A stretch of 64,000 bases of DNA from Leuctra nigra (GCA_934045905.1 OW203762.1:3472001-3536000), one strand, 5' to 3'; counted from the stretch's first letter, positions 21,005-32,690 are shown. Numbers and translations: made by a program. Notes: generated by a model from the sequence alone, not told the origin.

Positions 21005-21222
21005 TGTACACTCGACAATTCATAAAACGGTATTTGTAATAAATGGATTGCCTGAAAAAAATGTGATGGCATCATCTGATGAAGTCTATACTTACTCGTC
21101 ATCTACCTCTAGTAGGTGAGCTCTGATTTCATTGATAATAACAAGGATTGATTGTCAATGAACCTTACCAGCAGCCAATCTGTTTCGTTCAAATACCGTT
21201 TTATGAATTGTCGGGTGTACAT
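21005..21222. mobile_element. MITE of the TGTACAC family, 218 bp
   Basis: About 32-bp inverted repeats: TGTACACTCGACAATTCATA at left, and TGTACACCCGACAATTCATA on the reverse of the right end. Internal text CTAGTAGGTGA is shared with the 33,573 and 58,084 copies. Confidence 0.85.
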
Positions 21223-21262
21223 ACGGACAACTTATGTACACGATTTGCAATTAAAATACTTA

Positions 21263-21514
21263 ATACAGCGAACTGGCGTTGTAAAAGTGGCCGTACGTTC
21301 TTTTTGGCCAACCTCCATCCACGATAACGGAAATGTACGCGTAATTATCTTCTATTTGGTTCCATTGCTTGGCAGTGGCCATCTCCATCTCCCGATTGGC
21401 ATTATCTGATCTTCGAGATGACTGTGCCTTGCCTAAACAAGAGAATTTTGGTGCTGAGCCTTGGCGCATCTGATGATCGCTCACGGGGCTCCCGTGTTGT
21501 TCCCTTCTCCGCAT
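21263..21514 (-). pseudogene. Mutator-domain transposase fragment
   Basis: ISVIVDGGWPKRTYGHFYNASS matches the catalytic segment of the Mutator-like family that also has the larger gene at 40.5-42.4 kb (there VVADGAWCKRNYKTNYDSLSG). Only this segment is left. Confidence 0.65.
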
Positions 21515-22009
21515 TCCGTCACATAATCATCGAACTCACACGCTAGCTTACGCGCTGTAAACTACACCACGTCTAGAGGAAGCTCGTCTTCGATCGAAGA
21601 ATCCATGATCACTTTGAACACGCACCGATAAAAAGACGAGCGGACGGGCCCTTAATTGTTACGTCTAGGGGGACTAACAATACAATTAAGCACAAATAAT
21701 AACTTAATACATTTATTTGATACTGAATTAGAAAACTGTATAGAAGTAGGTGATTCTAGCACTTGCGATATGTAGGCAACAGCTTTCCAGACACACGGCT
21801 CCCGTCAATACAATATGAAAAGAGTTTATGAAAGAAACATATCTTTACGATATTATCTTCATTCCCTGTGGAATTATTTCACTATTCACGGTAGTAACAC
21901 CTTCCCATTCACATAAATCGCGACCAGCTCATCACACACTCCTTACTTCGGCGCCATCTTGACGATTTTTGAGTTATTTTTGCATTTTTTTTTTGCCAAA
22001 TACCATGAC

Positions 22010-22409
22010 CATGTCCACAGACACCATCCGATTCATAATCCTACAGTATTGCACAATCGCTTTGTCAGAGATATTTCCTGGATATAACGCGCTGCAAAAT
22101 TTAAGAAAACCATTCGGCGATATTCCGATTAATCCCTTGAATGTTTTTCTTGATTTGTAGTCACGGTTGTCAGGTCTTTGTGGACCTTGTTGGGTGATTT
22201 AATCATTATTTTGGTATAATCGAGATTAATTCGGCAAGCGTCGAAGTTTTGGAATTCTGGTGCAGACTCATTGCATTTTTGCGAAGCGATGGAATTCTAT
22301 GGCCAAGACCTTGAACTAGAATCGTGTACAACGCGTCAAGGATTGTGCGAAAAATATTGCTGATGGTGTATCGATGCATCGAACATGAGATCCAAGTCCA
22401 TGTTATCAA
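22010..22409 (-). pseudogene. DDE_4 (ISL2EU/Harbinger-like) transposase fragment
   Basis: A minus-strand segment at 22,170-22,010 reads YKSRKTFKGLIGISPNGF...LYPGNISDKAIV, the typical core around the second catalytic Asp. A segment at 22,409-22,210 has an HTH-like IS.IFRTILDALY tract, and between them L.YTK.MIKSPN corresponds to the first Asp region, diverged. Frameshifts break the gene. Confidence 0.7.
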
Positions 22410-22679
22410 CTGTCATGACCCTGCTTACCAGAACGTCATACGTCTTTTCCGTCATGCTATCATGTATGACTGCTCTCAAAGTTATTACTTCGCTGATGGA
22501 TCGGTAATCTCACAGTTCTCATCATGATTGCTGTGTAGAGCGTTTCTCTCCCTGTCTGCTCCCGTAGTCAAGATTTATGCTCTTCATCAGACAAAGAAAT
22601 TCGATGCCACTTCGGTTTCTGTTGTCGACGAAGAAAGTCGTGCAGCCTGTGACACTTCCAACGTGGAGGACCAAAGTCG

Positions 22680-23160
22680 GGTTTAATTACCCGCATTCAT
22701 CTATAATTTGCGTAGGAAACTGAATCATAATTAATCATTTAAATCAAAAAGTTCTAACAGCTAGTGTAAAGTGAAATCATGAAATAGCTCAAAGTGCAAA
22801 GAAAACCGGATAAAGTGAATAATCTATTGAAAAAGAAAACTACTGGTCGTGCCCTTAGAGGCGAGACCAAGCAAGAGGGACAAACTAAGCTCAAAACTTA
22901 TAGATAATCAGACGAAGTGTATAAAATAGCTAAAAGAAAAACAATAAGAGGCTCCAAATCATAAGATAATCAGACAAAGCAACTCTATCAAAATGTAGCA
23001 TCTAATTAAAATGCAAACAGCTAGTGTAAAGTGAAGACACGAAATAGCTCAAAGATTATTATACAAAGTGAATAAAATAGGTCGAGGAAAATTAACTGGA
23101 CGTATGCCTAATAGAGGCGAGTCCAAGAAAGTGGGTAAAGAAGAAAGAAATGCGATGGAG
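22680..23160. other. Repetitive purine-rich tract, unrecognised
   Basis: Loose repeats of AACAGCTAGTGTAAAGTGAA, AATAGCTCAAAG and GGCGAG.CCAAG (twice each or more, at about 22,757 and 23,008). It could be the leader of a retroelement. No coding domain seen. Confidence 0.35.
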
Positions 23161-23489
23161 TTGATGACATCATTGATTAACGAAACTCTTTCAAAAATAA
23201 TTTATTTTCCCCAGTCCGCAAGGAAATCGAGTACATTGTAATGCAAATGGCATATGGCAAGTAGATACAATAAATGCAAATAAATAATGAGGAATAAACA
23301 CAAGTAGAAAAAACAATGGTACATATTTACTCTGAATCCGACGAGGACGTGGACCGCTGCTTCCGCCTCCTCCTCGTCCGGCTGAGAGCACCGCAGGGCA
23401 AGGAATCATTCCGAGAACTGGGCGAAGCTGAACGCGGCGATGTTACCGCCGCTCTCGAGGAACAGCTATACACCATAGCTGTTTTATAC

Positions 23490-23612
23490 ACCATGACTTC
23501 GCTTAACGATATATCTATTCATTTTATTACAATACTTTGTTGTACGACTTTATTGCGCTAATAACCTCGCCATAATATCCATAATAATAACCATAATATC
23601 TATCTATCTTAT
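23490..23612 (+). repeat. Short interspersed repeat (copy 1)
   Basis: ACCATGACTTCGCTTA, ATTTTATTACAA, AACCTCGC and ending ATAATATCTATCTATCT. The same family is at 28,555 and 32,790. Confidence 0.7.
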
Positions 23613-24613
23613 CGTATGGGCAATCATTTGCCGCTGTAATATGTACGTCAGTTTCATCAATTTTATTTCCGGAGCTGATTTTAGAAAATTCAGCCTTGAA
23701 CCAGTACTGTCGCTCAGCTAGAGACTGCGCAGTTTCATTTTCTGGGTATGTTGTAAGAAATAAATTGCTGGTCCCGTACCTATCTTTCTTGGTGATCTAT
23801 TTTATAGGCTCTGTAGAAGGGACGGCGTTCTGATTGTCATTGACTGGGGAATTTTAGTTGCTGCAGGCTTTCCTGCGTTTTCGCTGGCTTTCCAGCGCTA
23901 TTTGTGTCGAGAAGGATGATGAGGATGTAGTTGAATTCCTTCAACATAATATGTGCGCAACTAAACTCTTTCTGTTCCCCCATGGGACAAACAGAATTTA
24001 GAAGAAGGTAGTGGCCATATTGGTTCCACGACTTAGCACTCAGGCTCAGTTGGGGGGATCTACCTGGGATAGAGTTGGATGGTGCTGGCGAATTTACTAT
24101 AACCGGTTGAAAATATAATGTAATAGCTTTATCAAGCTTTCGGGCCTGTACTGTCTTGAAAAGCACTGGCAGATCTTTCTCAAAATTGATCTATACTAGA
24201 TCTGCCTTGCAACTGACCCCCATATTTTCCAGCGTGGTAGCAACCTCGTCGCAGTTATGACTGCTACTACATTTTAATGAAACTGTGAACTTGGTCCAAA
24301 AATTGTGGCCTGTGCCGTCGGGCCAAACACGACAAAAATACAGAGAAAGTGTCCAAAAGTGCAAATTGGAATCGATCGCTACGCTCGCTCAATTAGAACT
24401 ACTTGTGAGATCGGTGGAAGTAGAAGTTTAGTCTTAATGGCATGTCTGAGTTTGAAGCATATGTATGATTTCGTCAGGAGGCATACTTCTCTGCTATCTA
24501 TTGGCGCGACGTGCGGAGCGTGTCGCTTTTATAGTATCCTGCCTCGACGCAACGAGCGCACGAGTAGGTACGCACAACTGGCGCTTTCTTACTTGACGCC
24601 ACGAAACCTCTTA

Positions 24614-24982
24614 TCGCGAAAAGATCAGATGGCTCGCCATCCCTCCGAGTCCCCAGAACCCCATTGTAAACACGTTACCGGTATTTCCCAGAATTGAGCA
24701 AAATCGTGGCTTTCGCGCGTATCTCCAAATTGTTTCCCGTCGTTTACCATTGGCATAGCACACATAACACCTCTTTCTTGTTTGCAGTCGCAGAGGATTG
24801 TTCGGGCTGCCGGACGGTCTTCCTCGAATGACGTCAGCAGTCATCTCGACGCACTCGAGGAGATGCTCGGCGACATTCATCCGATAGTCGGTGTAGTGAG
24901 ATTCCTTTGCAACAAGCCTGATGTGCAACATGCTCATGATGAAGAGATAGGAGATGGAAGAGAGACGAGCTAGGTTTGACAC
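24614..24982 (-). pseudogene. piggyBac-like transposase, C-terminal fragment
   Basis: NPLRLQTRKRCYVCYANGKRRETIW matches the start of the cysteine-rich C-terminal domain of piggyBac transposases (pattern RRCxVC..xGxRKxT). The remaining cysteines are lost beyond a likely frameshift. The catalytic core is absent. Confidence 0.6.
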
Positions 24983-24999
24983 GTCCTAATATTCAACAC

Positions 25000-25394
25000 A
25001 AGATGAGAAGGAGCAACACCGAAAATCAAGTTAGAGGAAGAAAAATAAAACAGAAGTAATTATGTCCTAAAAATAGAGTAAAAAATACCTTGGAGTGCAC
25101 ACTCCTCCGTTCGTTGTCCTGGGGTCAGTTAATGTGAGGATATTTCGACTATCTGTGATGAGTATGTCGGGATGTGATGGATACTTGTAAGATGCATGGG
25201 GTCCAGAAGGATGAAAGAAGCTGATCTTCTCGAGCTAGCTTCTTGTCTTGATCTCTCTCCAGGACACAATATGCTGGCCACCACGCTCCATCGTAGATGT
25301 CTGAAAACTCTACTTCGTCATCAACAAGTGTGACACGCTTCAGATTTGATTTTTTTGATGAGGAGTAAAGATGAGGACCGAAGGTTTGTAGTCA
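25000..25394. other. Unrecognised sequence downstream of piggyBac relic
   Basis: A minus-strand stretch near 25,330-25,210 reads DDEVEFSDIYDGAWWPAY, which might be an exon of an unknown gene, but no start or splice sites could be fixed. Confidence 0.3.
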
Positions 25395-25445
25395 TCGGGT
25401 TGCGCCGGCCCGAATCCTCACACCCCCCCGGTCCGCGAGAATACA
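25395..25445 (+). repeat. Short piece of the 3.2/39.5-kb repeat
   Basis: GCCGGCCCGAATCCTCACAC and the C-rich run match 39,768-39,795. Confidence 0.7.
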
Positions 25446-25659
25446 ATTGCAAGGCGGTAGTTTAAATGGTGTGAAAAATTAGCCAATAGGAATCGAGCCA
25501 TGTCATCGGAATGTCATAGCATGTCATGTCATAGGAAACGTCATCCATAAGTGACGTCATCGCTCGCCTCTCTTCGCCGCACAAGTGCAAGTCGAGAGCC
25601 AGCATTTTAGATGTTGATTAATAACTTTCGTTTTCCTTCTTTAGTTTGGATACTTGTTG

Positions 25660-27182
25660 TAAAATTAAAACCAATTTCCTTTGGACGGAACACAAACTAT
25701 TTTTGTTGAATTATTTATTATATATTATATATATATTATAAATATATTTATTATATATTATTTATTATAAAGTGACTGAAATATTGAGATTTTATTGAGC
25801 GAGCGAAGCGAGCGTCTCCATTTGGCTCTTTTGGCACGGACCTCTGTTTTTTTTTTTTTTTTTTTTTTTTTTTTTCTGTTACTGACGATATACAGGTCAG
25901 AGTTTTTCTTCGATCGAGCTGAAATTTTGCACACATGTACGTAACATTTCTGATTGTTGCAGACCCTAATTTTTTTGAAATCCATTGATTGGTTCAAATT
26001 TAAAAAAAATTAACTTTCGATTGGTTGTTTTGATCAAATTGAAATTTTGACAAGTCATTACCCCCAACATTGTACCCAATCAAACAAAGTTTCAGCCAAA
26101 TCCTCCCATTGGTTAAAATTTAAAACCATCTTTCCTGTGTTTTTAGAAATTTAAACTATAACCGATTGAACGATCAACTTATAACTTCGCATGATGGTTG
26201 GGTCCAACATTATCTGCATTTTTGACAATTTTCATACTAATCTGTGTTTAAATCCAAACGTTATTGACATTTTACGGACTATTAGCGTGTTGGCTGTCAA
26301 ATTCACGGCGACTTCGACTCTTCAGTTCAAGGCAAGGTAGTTAGAGCAGAAACTTTCAAACGCAAATGAAACTGATAATGACCGTTCAACAGTCGATCTG
26401 ATATTGTGTAGACACACTTATATCATATGAGTGGTCTCAGGTATATTTTTTGAAGGAGATCCTGTGATTTTTGAAAATTAACACGGAACAGTTCAATCAT
26501 AAAGGTTCAATTGATCAACTTAAAGCTTTGCATGGTTATTTGGACCAATATTTTAGGAATGTTTTGAGATTTCTATACAAATCTGTGGCGAAATTTTAGA
26601 ATTATTGGCTTTTAATGACATTTTCGATAGACAGAATTTCGGTTCGAGGTGTTGCGCGTATCCGTGCTCGCTCATCAACGCGTTACTCAGATTCATTGGT
26701 TAAAATTTAAATAAATATCTCCTGATAGGCTGAAAAATGAAAACGGTCTTCGATAATTCTGATCAAACTCATATTTTGCATGATCATTAAGACCAATATT
26801 GTCTCTTATTTTACAAAATTTCATCCCAATCAGTTAAGAACTTATGAAGTTATTTACATTTTTAATATCTGTCAGTAATGAAGTATCGAAATGAATGTTT
26901 TCCAGTGCCAATTGAAAATTGATTCTGATTTGCTTTATGAACCAGGTGCTTAGATGCTATTTTAAAGTTTCGATGAAAAGCATACACTTTTAAGTTGATA
27001 TCATAATCAATTCCATATGGATGTATATGTTTTCTGTGCGTTGTGTACGCATTTCCGGTTCGAGAATTTGCACGTACCCGTGCTCGCTCATCAACGCGTT
27101 ACACTGAGCGTTTTCCTAGTAATAAATAATTCAACAAAAATAGTTTGTGTTCCGTCCAAAGGAAATTGGTTTTAATTTAATT
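25660..27182. mobile_element. Element with about 57-bp terminal inverted repeats
   Basis: The left end AATTAAAACCAATTTCCTTT and the right end AAAGGAAATTGGTTTTAATT are complementary, as are 50 more bases inward (GGACGGAACACAAACT, TTTGTTGAATTATTTA). Between them lies a GAGCGAGC-family element, so this host element was probably split by it. A 12-bp direct repeat TTTTAGATGTTG occurs at about 25,610 and 27,183 outside. Confidence 0.75.
25794..27120 (+). mobile_element. GAGCGAGC-family element, copy 1
   Basis: Starts ATTGAGCGAGCGAAGCGAGC (a self-complementary head), then a long T run, and ends CACTGAGCGTTTTCCTAGT. The body is built of repeated 200-300-bp paragraphs with GATTGGTT and TTGCATGRTYATTNGGACC. 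The CTAG-T end near a GC palindrome AACGCGTT recalls non-autonomous Helitrons, but the start is not TC. No protein is encoded. Confidence 0.65.
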
Positions 27183-27184
27183 TT

Positions 27185-28030
27185 AGATGTTGTTCATTTC
27201 GCAGTTTCGTTCGCATTCTTTGCGCCCTAAAAAGATATGTAATTAATAATCTATTTAATAATCTATATAAGTAATAAAATACCTTATTACTCTTATTTCC
27301 ATACTACAGTGGTGTGTATAAACTTATACAATTTCAGCTATTTCTGGTCGTCGCTACGCCCCTCTGCTTTGACTGCCGAGTGCTGTCACTTTCACTTTCA
27401 TGTGTCACATTCACAAGTTTCTTTACGTTAGTAATGTTTCTAGGTATTTCGTACTTTATTTTATAAATTACAAAACAGAACGAAAAGTCGTTATTAATCG
27501 TACTTTATTTCAGGACAAGTGTGTAGGTTGAATTGAAATTAAACCATCTTGACAGACCTGTACAACCTAACCTAGTATAAAACATTTTGTAAGTGTCAAA
27601 ATTTGAGATTTCAAAAACTACCTATAGGTACAAAATACATTATAATTTTTGGCACCAAGTGCAGAAATACATGTTGATGTGTAATTATTATAATCATTAA
27701 CCTCTAATTATTTTTATTTGCGAAGTATTTATTTAGCCAAGGCTATTTCAATACACAGTACAGTAGTTATTCACTTTTACATTTTACGTAATTGGTTACT
27801 TATAGTTTAAATTCATGCAATTCTTTAATATTTTTCACTTCATATGGAAGCTTATTAAATTCTCTTATACCCCTATAAAATATACTATCATTTAATTTTT
27901 TTGTATTACAGTGTCCTAATTACACATCATTTGCATTTCTGGTGTCATATTCATGTTCTTTCATTTCCAACTTAAATATTTTGGCATTCTTCCTTGGTTA
28001 ATCTTATAAATAAATATATTAATAGCAATT
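27185..28030. other. AT-rich spacer
   Basis: No recognised gene or repeat. Confidence 0.4.
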
Positions 28031-28039
28031 TCAATCATT

Positions 28040-28552
28040 TCAATCAATTTCAGACACCGAGCACCAGTTTAATCTCTTTCTCATAGGTATTGAAGATTGA
28101 AATCGATTTTCTTTTAGTAAAAACCTCATTATTTTGTTTTGAATTATTTGTAGTCTGTTTACATATTCACTATTGACATTAAAAAACAGTGTGTTACAAT
28201 AAGTGTAGTGGGGTTTAATGATACAATTATAAATCATCATCTTAGTCCAGTCAGACAAATTTCTACCCACTCGCTGCAGATATCCAAACTTTTTTCCTAT
28301 TTCCTTAATTGTATTCTGCATGTGACTCTTAAAATTAAGTTTATTGTCAATAGTAACACCTAAATATTTAAATTCATCGACACACTTAATATTGATACCA
28401 CTAATATTGATCTCATCTATCTGCTGGCTTGAGGATCCAGCACTATTATTATAGCTCATACCAATAATCATCATTTTAGTTTTAGATTCATTAAGTTTAA
28501 GTTTGTTCACATTAAGCCATTCTACTATTATTTCAACTTCAACTCGCAGATT
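28040..28552 (-). pseudogene. Jockey/CR1-like non-LTR element, thumb region of RT
   Basis: Minus strand: EIIVEWLNVNKLKLN..KTK, then FKYLGVTIDNKLNF..H, then PHYTYCNTLFF...NRLQIIQNKIMRF, the standard post-palm segment. It is the last of four pieces of one element (others at 28,740, 30,930 and 32,960). Confidence 0.8.
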
Positions 28553-28554
28553 TT

Positions 28555-28735
28555 GACTCGCACTAGCGTAATATCTAGTTGATTTTAACCATCTTGACTA
28601 TATACTTTACACCATGACTTCGCTTAGCGATATATATACATTTTATTACAACACCTTGTTGTATGACTTGGCTGGCGCTGATAACCTCGCTGTTGAGCGC
28701 CATAAACCATAATATCTATCTATCTTGATTATTCT
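28555..28735 (+). repeat. Short interspersed repeat (copy 2), inserted in the RT
   Basis: Starts GACTCGCACTAGCGTAATATC and ends ATAATATCTATCTATC. TTGA flanks both sides, a possible target duplication. It interrupts the RT gene between the YADD and thumb segments. Confidence 0.75.
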
Positions 28736-28739
28736 AATC

Positions 28740-28866
28740 GCTTCATTTGCAGTGCTAGAAGTACAAGACAACACCATGTCATCCGCATAAATATTAAGGA
28801 AACACTTATCAATAGATACTGAAACAGTCTGCTCTAAGACATAGTAACAATTTAGGAATCTAAGAT
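28740..28866 (-). pseudogene. Same RT element, segment with YADD motif
   Basis: Reads FLNIYADDMVLSC on the minus strand; YADD is the catalytic RT motif. Flanked by two insertions. Confidence 0.75.
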
Positions 28867-28870
28867 CATT

Positions 28871-29907
28871 ATTGAGCGAGCGTAGCGAGCGTCACCACGG
28901 TACTCTTATGGCACTTTCTCTGTGTGTTTTTTTGTTTTTATGTTTTTTTTGTCCGCACAGCCCAGGTTAAACCGCACAACCAATCGATCTGAAACTTTGC
29001 ACATATGCTAACGTAATCTATGCGGTCCCTGGGATCGTTTTTGAACGGGCTCCTGTGATTGGTTCAAGTTTTAAAAAAAATATCTTTCGATTGGTTGCTC
29101 CGATCAATTTGAAATTTAGCTAAGTCATTGCAACCAATATTTTACCCAATCATACAAAGTTTCAGCCAAATTATCCCATTGGTTAAAATTTGAAACCATT
29201 TTTCCTGTGATTTTTGACATTTAAACTAGAACCGATTGACCGACCAACTAAAAACTTCGCATGGTCATTGGTACCAACATTTAAGGTATTTTTGCCAATT
29301 TTCAGTTTTCAAAAGTTGTTGTCATTTTAGGGACATTTTGCGTGTTGGCTGTCAAATTCACGGCGACTTCGAATCTTCAGTTCAAGGCAAGGTAGTTAGA
29401 GCAGAAACTTTCAAACGCAATGAAACTAATAATGACCGTTCAACACTCGATTTGATATTGTGTATGGCTTTGGAAATGTATGTCGATCATCCCTACGCTT
29501 ATACCATCCCGCCATACAACAGAGATCGTACAGTGGTATACCAGCGCTCCGTTGTATGGCGGGATGGTATAAGCGTAGGGATGATCGACATACTCTTCCA
29601 AAGCTGTAGACACACTTATATCATATGAGTGGTCCCATGTATATTTTTTGAAGGAGATCCTGTGATTTTTGAAAATTAACACGGAACCGTTCAATCAAAA
29701 GGTTCAATCGATCAACTTAAAACTTTGCATAGTTATTTGGACCAATATTTAAGGAGTTTTTGGATATTTTTATACAAGTCTGTGACGAAATTAAAAAATT
29801 ATTGGCTTTTAATGACATTTTCGAATTCGAAAGACAGAATTTCGGTTCAAGGTGTTGCGCGTTTCCGTGCTCGCTCATCAACGCGTTACACAGAGCGTTT
29901 TCCTAGT
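28871..29907 (+). mobile_element. GAGCGAGC-family element, copy 2
   Basis: Same head (ATTGAGCGAGCGTAGCGAGC) and tail (CAGAGCGTTTTCCTAGT) as copy 1, about 300 bp shorter. It carries an inserted hairpin MITE at 29,465. Confidence 0.7.
29465..29605. mobile_element. 141-bp hairpin MITE with GTA target duplication
   Basis: Contains a perfect inverted repeat of about 42 bp (TATGTCGATCATCCCTACGC... and complement) inside ends TGGCTTTGGAA / TTCCAAAGCT. GTA flanks both sides. Copy 1 of the host repeat has the uninterrupted site near 26,406, proving the insertion. Confidence 0.9.
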
Positions 29908-30925
29908 TTACTAATCAGAGCTATGAGACAGAACAGAGTATAAATGTGACAGAAAGGGTTACATCAGCAATGCCCTAGTGTATGCAATGTAACGGCCTAG
30001 AGGGCAAGGAAAGTGATCAGTGGAAATATTGTGAGTGAATCATCGGGCCTACAATCAAAATATCACATACACCACCTGATAAAACGAGTCCAAGCTGATA
30101 AGAGGCATCGACGGTTGGATCCCTCAGGCACTATGACCAGTTGCGACGTCATTGTCTGAGAGAGAGAAAAATTTTGAATCGACCAATCATCGAGAACGAC
30201 GCCACTCGAACAAGACCACGCGCTGGGAGCCTATATAAGGGAGTGACGCATTGATAACGGCATCAGTTGGTCGACAAAAGTTTCTCGAGTACGTCCAGTG
30301 TGCAGCTATCAGAGGTTGCAAGTTTTAGAATAATTTTAGTGCCGAGAAAGTCACAAGTGATCAAGTTTCAATAAGTAATCTTTGTACAACCATCAAAACT
30401 AGTAAAATCAAAATTAAAGTGAAGAATATAATACGGACGCTGACTTACTACATAGACAACGACGCCAGAGTCAAACAGCATTTAACAAATCCAAAGTGTG
30501 AGTAACATGGCACTTGCTCTTCGATAATTGTCAACCGACGCCTGGACGAGAACTGTTACGAGCGACGCCGACGACGAGGACGCCAGAGTCTGCAACGACG
30601 TCGTGCTACAAGGCCGTCCACGAACGTCTTCCATGCTGCATGACTTGGAGGTCATGCTAACTACACTACGAGCCTGCACTGCTTGACCGAGGTCAAACCA
30701 TCTACTTGCCGCCGTCGTGACAAGAGTCACAATCTCTACAGAAGATTGTCAGGAACAAGAAAACATGCGGAAAGTTGAAAGAAATGAACTGTTTATTTAT
30801 TACATTGCAATTTAGTCAGAATTATTACCTGTCTGTGCATAATAACAAGAATCTACCATTAAACTCAAGTAAAACTGTTTACAGTGTCTCATGTTCTACG
30901 CCTGACCTTCCCGATTTGTTACAAC
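29908..30925 (+). mobile_element. LTR-like segment with leader
   Basis: Has a good core promoter at 30,232 and a downstream untranslated-looking, GACGCC-rich stretch to 30,770. The region lies between the GAGCGAGC element and the RT gene that both insertions interrupt; ATCATT occurs at each outer edge (28,865-28,870 and about 30,935). A solo LTR or LTR plus leader of an LTR retrotransposon is my best reading; ends and primer site are not certain. Confidence 0.45.
30232..30268 (+). promoter_or_regulatory. TATA box plus TCAGT initiator
   Basis: TATATAAG at 30,232-30,239 and TCAGTT at 30,263-30,268. The 30-33-bp spacing is right for an arthropod RNA polymerase II core promoter. Confidence 0.7.
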
Positions 30926-30926
30926 A

Positions 30927-31315
30927 CAGATACATCATTTATGTACATTATAAATAACAATGGTCCTAAATTTGATCCTTGTGGTACACCATTCTTACAT
31001 ACTTCCCTTTCAGATATACTACTTCCATATTTCACTCTTTGATACCTTCCGTACAGAAAACTTTCGATCCACTTCAATACATTGCCTTGAATTTTAAACC
31101 TAGTCTTAATTTTATATACCAATCTGTCAATATTCACAGTCTCAAAGGCTCTTTTAATATCTAAAAACACTGCAACTGTCACTTTGTTTTCATCCCAGTC
31201 CTTCATCCATTTGGCTAACAGACATTGCACTGCCGTTTCACATGAATGTTCCTCTCTAAACCCAGACTGATTAACATACAACAAATTATTTTCATTGAGA
31301 TACTCACTTCTATTA
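30927..31315 (-). pseudogene. Same RT element, palm A/B segment
   Basis: Minus strand: QSGFREEHSCETAV, VFLDIKRAFETV (catalytic D of motif A), GVPQGSNLGPLLF.MYIND. Then the frame is cut by the insertion to 28,871. Confidence 0.8.
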
Positions 31316-31324
31316 TTTTATTCT

Positions 31325-32370
31325 GCCTATTATTCTGCCTACCATCCAGCAGATTGGTGTCAGCGAACTAGCTCCTTGGACTGTGCCCAGACCTAAGTGC
31401 CTTTTGCACCTGACACAGTTCCCTAAGTCAACGACTCCACCTGCCATGTACCAGCAAATGTTTTTATCCATATGTGACCTATATCCTGACTATGCGAAAG
31501 TGTATACTGACGGCTCTAAACTTGACGACGCTGTTGGATGTGCGTACGTACTCGGTGGCACGCAAGTGAGTTTTAAGTTAAACTCACATTGCAGTGTGTT
31601 TACATCAGAGATGTACGCCATCCTCCGAGCCCTTAATTTTATTAAACATGACGACCGAACTAGATTTCTGATATGCTCTGATTCTCTTAGCTCTATTCAA
31701 GCATTACAAACTCTGTACCCTAAGGATCTCCTTGTACAACAAATACACGGTGCTCTCCTTGACCTTCACCTACAAGGGACAGACGTCTTATTCTGCTGGG
31801 TCCCTGGTCACTCTGGGATAGCAGGGAACGACCAAGCCGACAAAGCAGCTAAAGAAGCCGCTGCGAAAAATCATACAGATTATAGATCCGTCCCAGCATC
31901 AGACTTGAAAATACTATTTAAGAGAGAGTCCGTAAAGATGTGGCAGTCTTCATGGGACACTCTCTTGGATAACAAACTAAAGGCGATTAAGCCGCACGTC
32001 GGCCCATGGCACTCGTCAGCACGTCGATCTCGGAGGGAGGAGGTCGTCGTCGCTCGACTCCGTATAGGACATACGCGCTTAACACATGGCCATCTCATGA
32101 ACAGAGAGGAACAGCCACAGTGTGACACATGTGGTGTTCCTCTAACAGTCCAGCACATGCTGATGGACTGTGAAGAACACCGCCAAGCACGCCGTCGCCA
32201 TCGTCTCTCGAGTGATCTAAGTGAGGTGCTCGGAGACGATGAGAAATCTATGGATAAGCTGATTGGCTTCCTTAAGGACATTAGGATCTTAGAATTAATC
32301 TAGCCACGCACAGCACGACGCTGTAGAAGTTTTAATCATAGACAAGTAGTTAGCTATAGTTTTAGACGAG
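31325..32370 (+). mobile_element. 3' part of an I-like non-LTR retrotransposon
   Basis: Plus strand, covering the RNase H gene and a short 3' UTR. It has inserted into the minus-strand RT element described around it. Confidence 0.7.
31383..32303 (+). CDS. RNase H and C-terminal zinc motif of an I-like retrotransposon (partial)
   Basis: 306 codons open to a TAG stop. RNase H residues: YTDGS (first Asp), SEMYAI (Glu), CSDSLSSIQAL (Asp) and the WVPGHSGIAGNDQADKAA box. After this comes R...GHTRLTHGHLM...CDTCGVPLTVQHMLMDC, the HCCC-type zinc motif at the end of I-clade polyproteins. It removes RNA from RNA-DNA hybrids during target-primed reverse transcription. The RT half is absent, so the copy is 5'-truncated, and the in-frame ATG is not a true start. 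Confidence 0.85.
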   Translation: MPRPKCLLHLTQFPKSTTPPAMYQQMFLSICDLYPDYAKVYTDGSKLDDAVGCAYVLGGTQVSFKLNSHCSVFTSEMYAILRALNFIKHDDRTRFLICSDSLSSIQALQTLYPKDLLVQQIHGALLDLHLQGTDVLFCWVPGHSGIAGNDQADKAAKEAAAKNHTDYRSVPASDLKILFKRESVKMWQSSWDTLLDNKLKAIKPHVGPWHSSARRSRREEVVVARLRIGHTRLTHGHLMNREEQPQCDTCGVPLTVQHMLMDCEEHRQARRRHRLSSDLSEVLGDDEKSMDKLIGFLKDIRILELI

Positions 32371-32373
32371 CCA

Positions 32374-32690
32374 GGAGGCCAAGTCTTGAAACTTACGCTT
32401 TCAGGACGCAAACGCTCTCGGACGTCATAAAGTCCCATTTACTGTAAGAGTGATCGACATTGAATCCACCTTTAACTGTTAAGCTTAATTTTGAATAAGG
32501 TTTTATGACTGTATAATATCTGTAATAATAATTTAATGTTAATAAATTGTTTCCAATAGATTGCTGGATGACAATCAAATAAGTGGCTTGACTTTATGTT
32601 TTAATGTCGATCACTCTTACAGTAAATGGGACTTTATGACGTCCGAGAGCGTTTGCGTCCTGAAAGCGTAAGTTTCAAGACTTGGCCTCC
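32374..32690. mobile_element. 317-bp MITE with 88-bp inverted repeats
   Basis: Arms 32,374-32,462 and 32,603-32,690 are almost perfect complements (GGAGGCCAAGTCTTGAAAC ... and complement). It sits at the end of the I-like element. Confidence 0.85.

Noticed and set aside
22680..23160. Coding gag region of a retroelement
   Set aside because: No frame of useful length and no zinc knuckle or capsid motif.
28871..30925. A single 2-kb element
   Set aside because: The first kilobase equals the GAGCGAGC family ending at CCTAGT; the rest has its own promoter and no match to the first copy.
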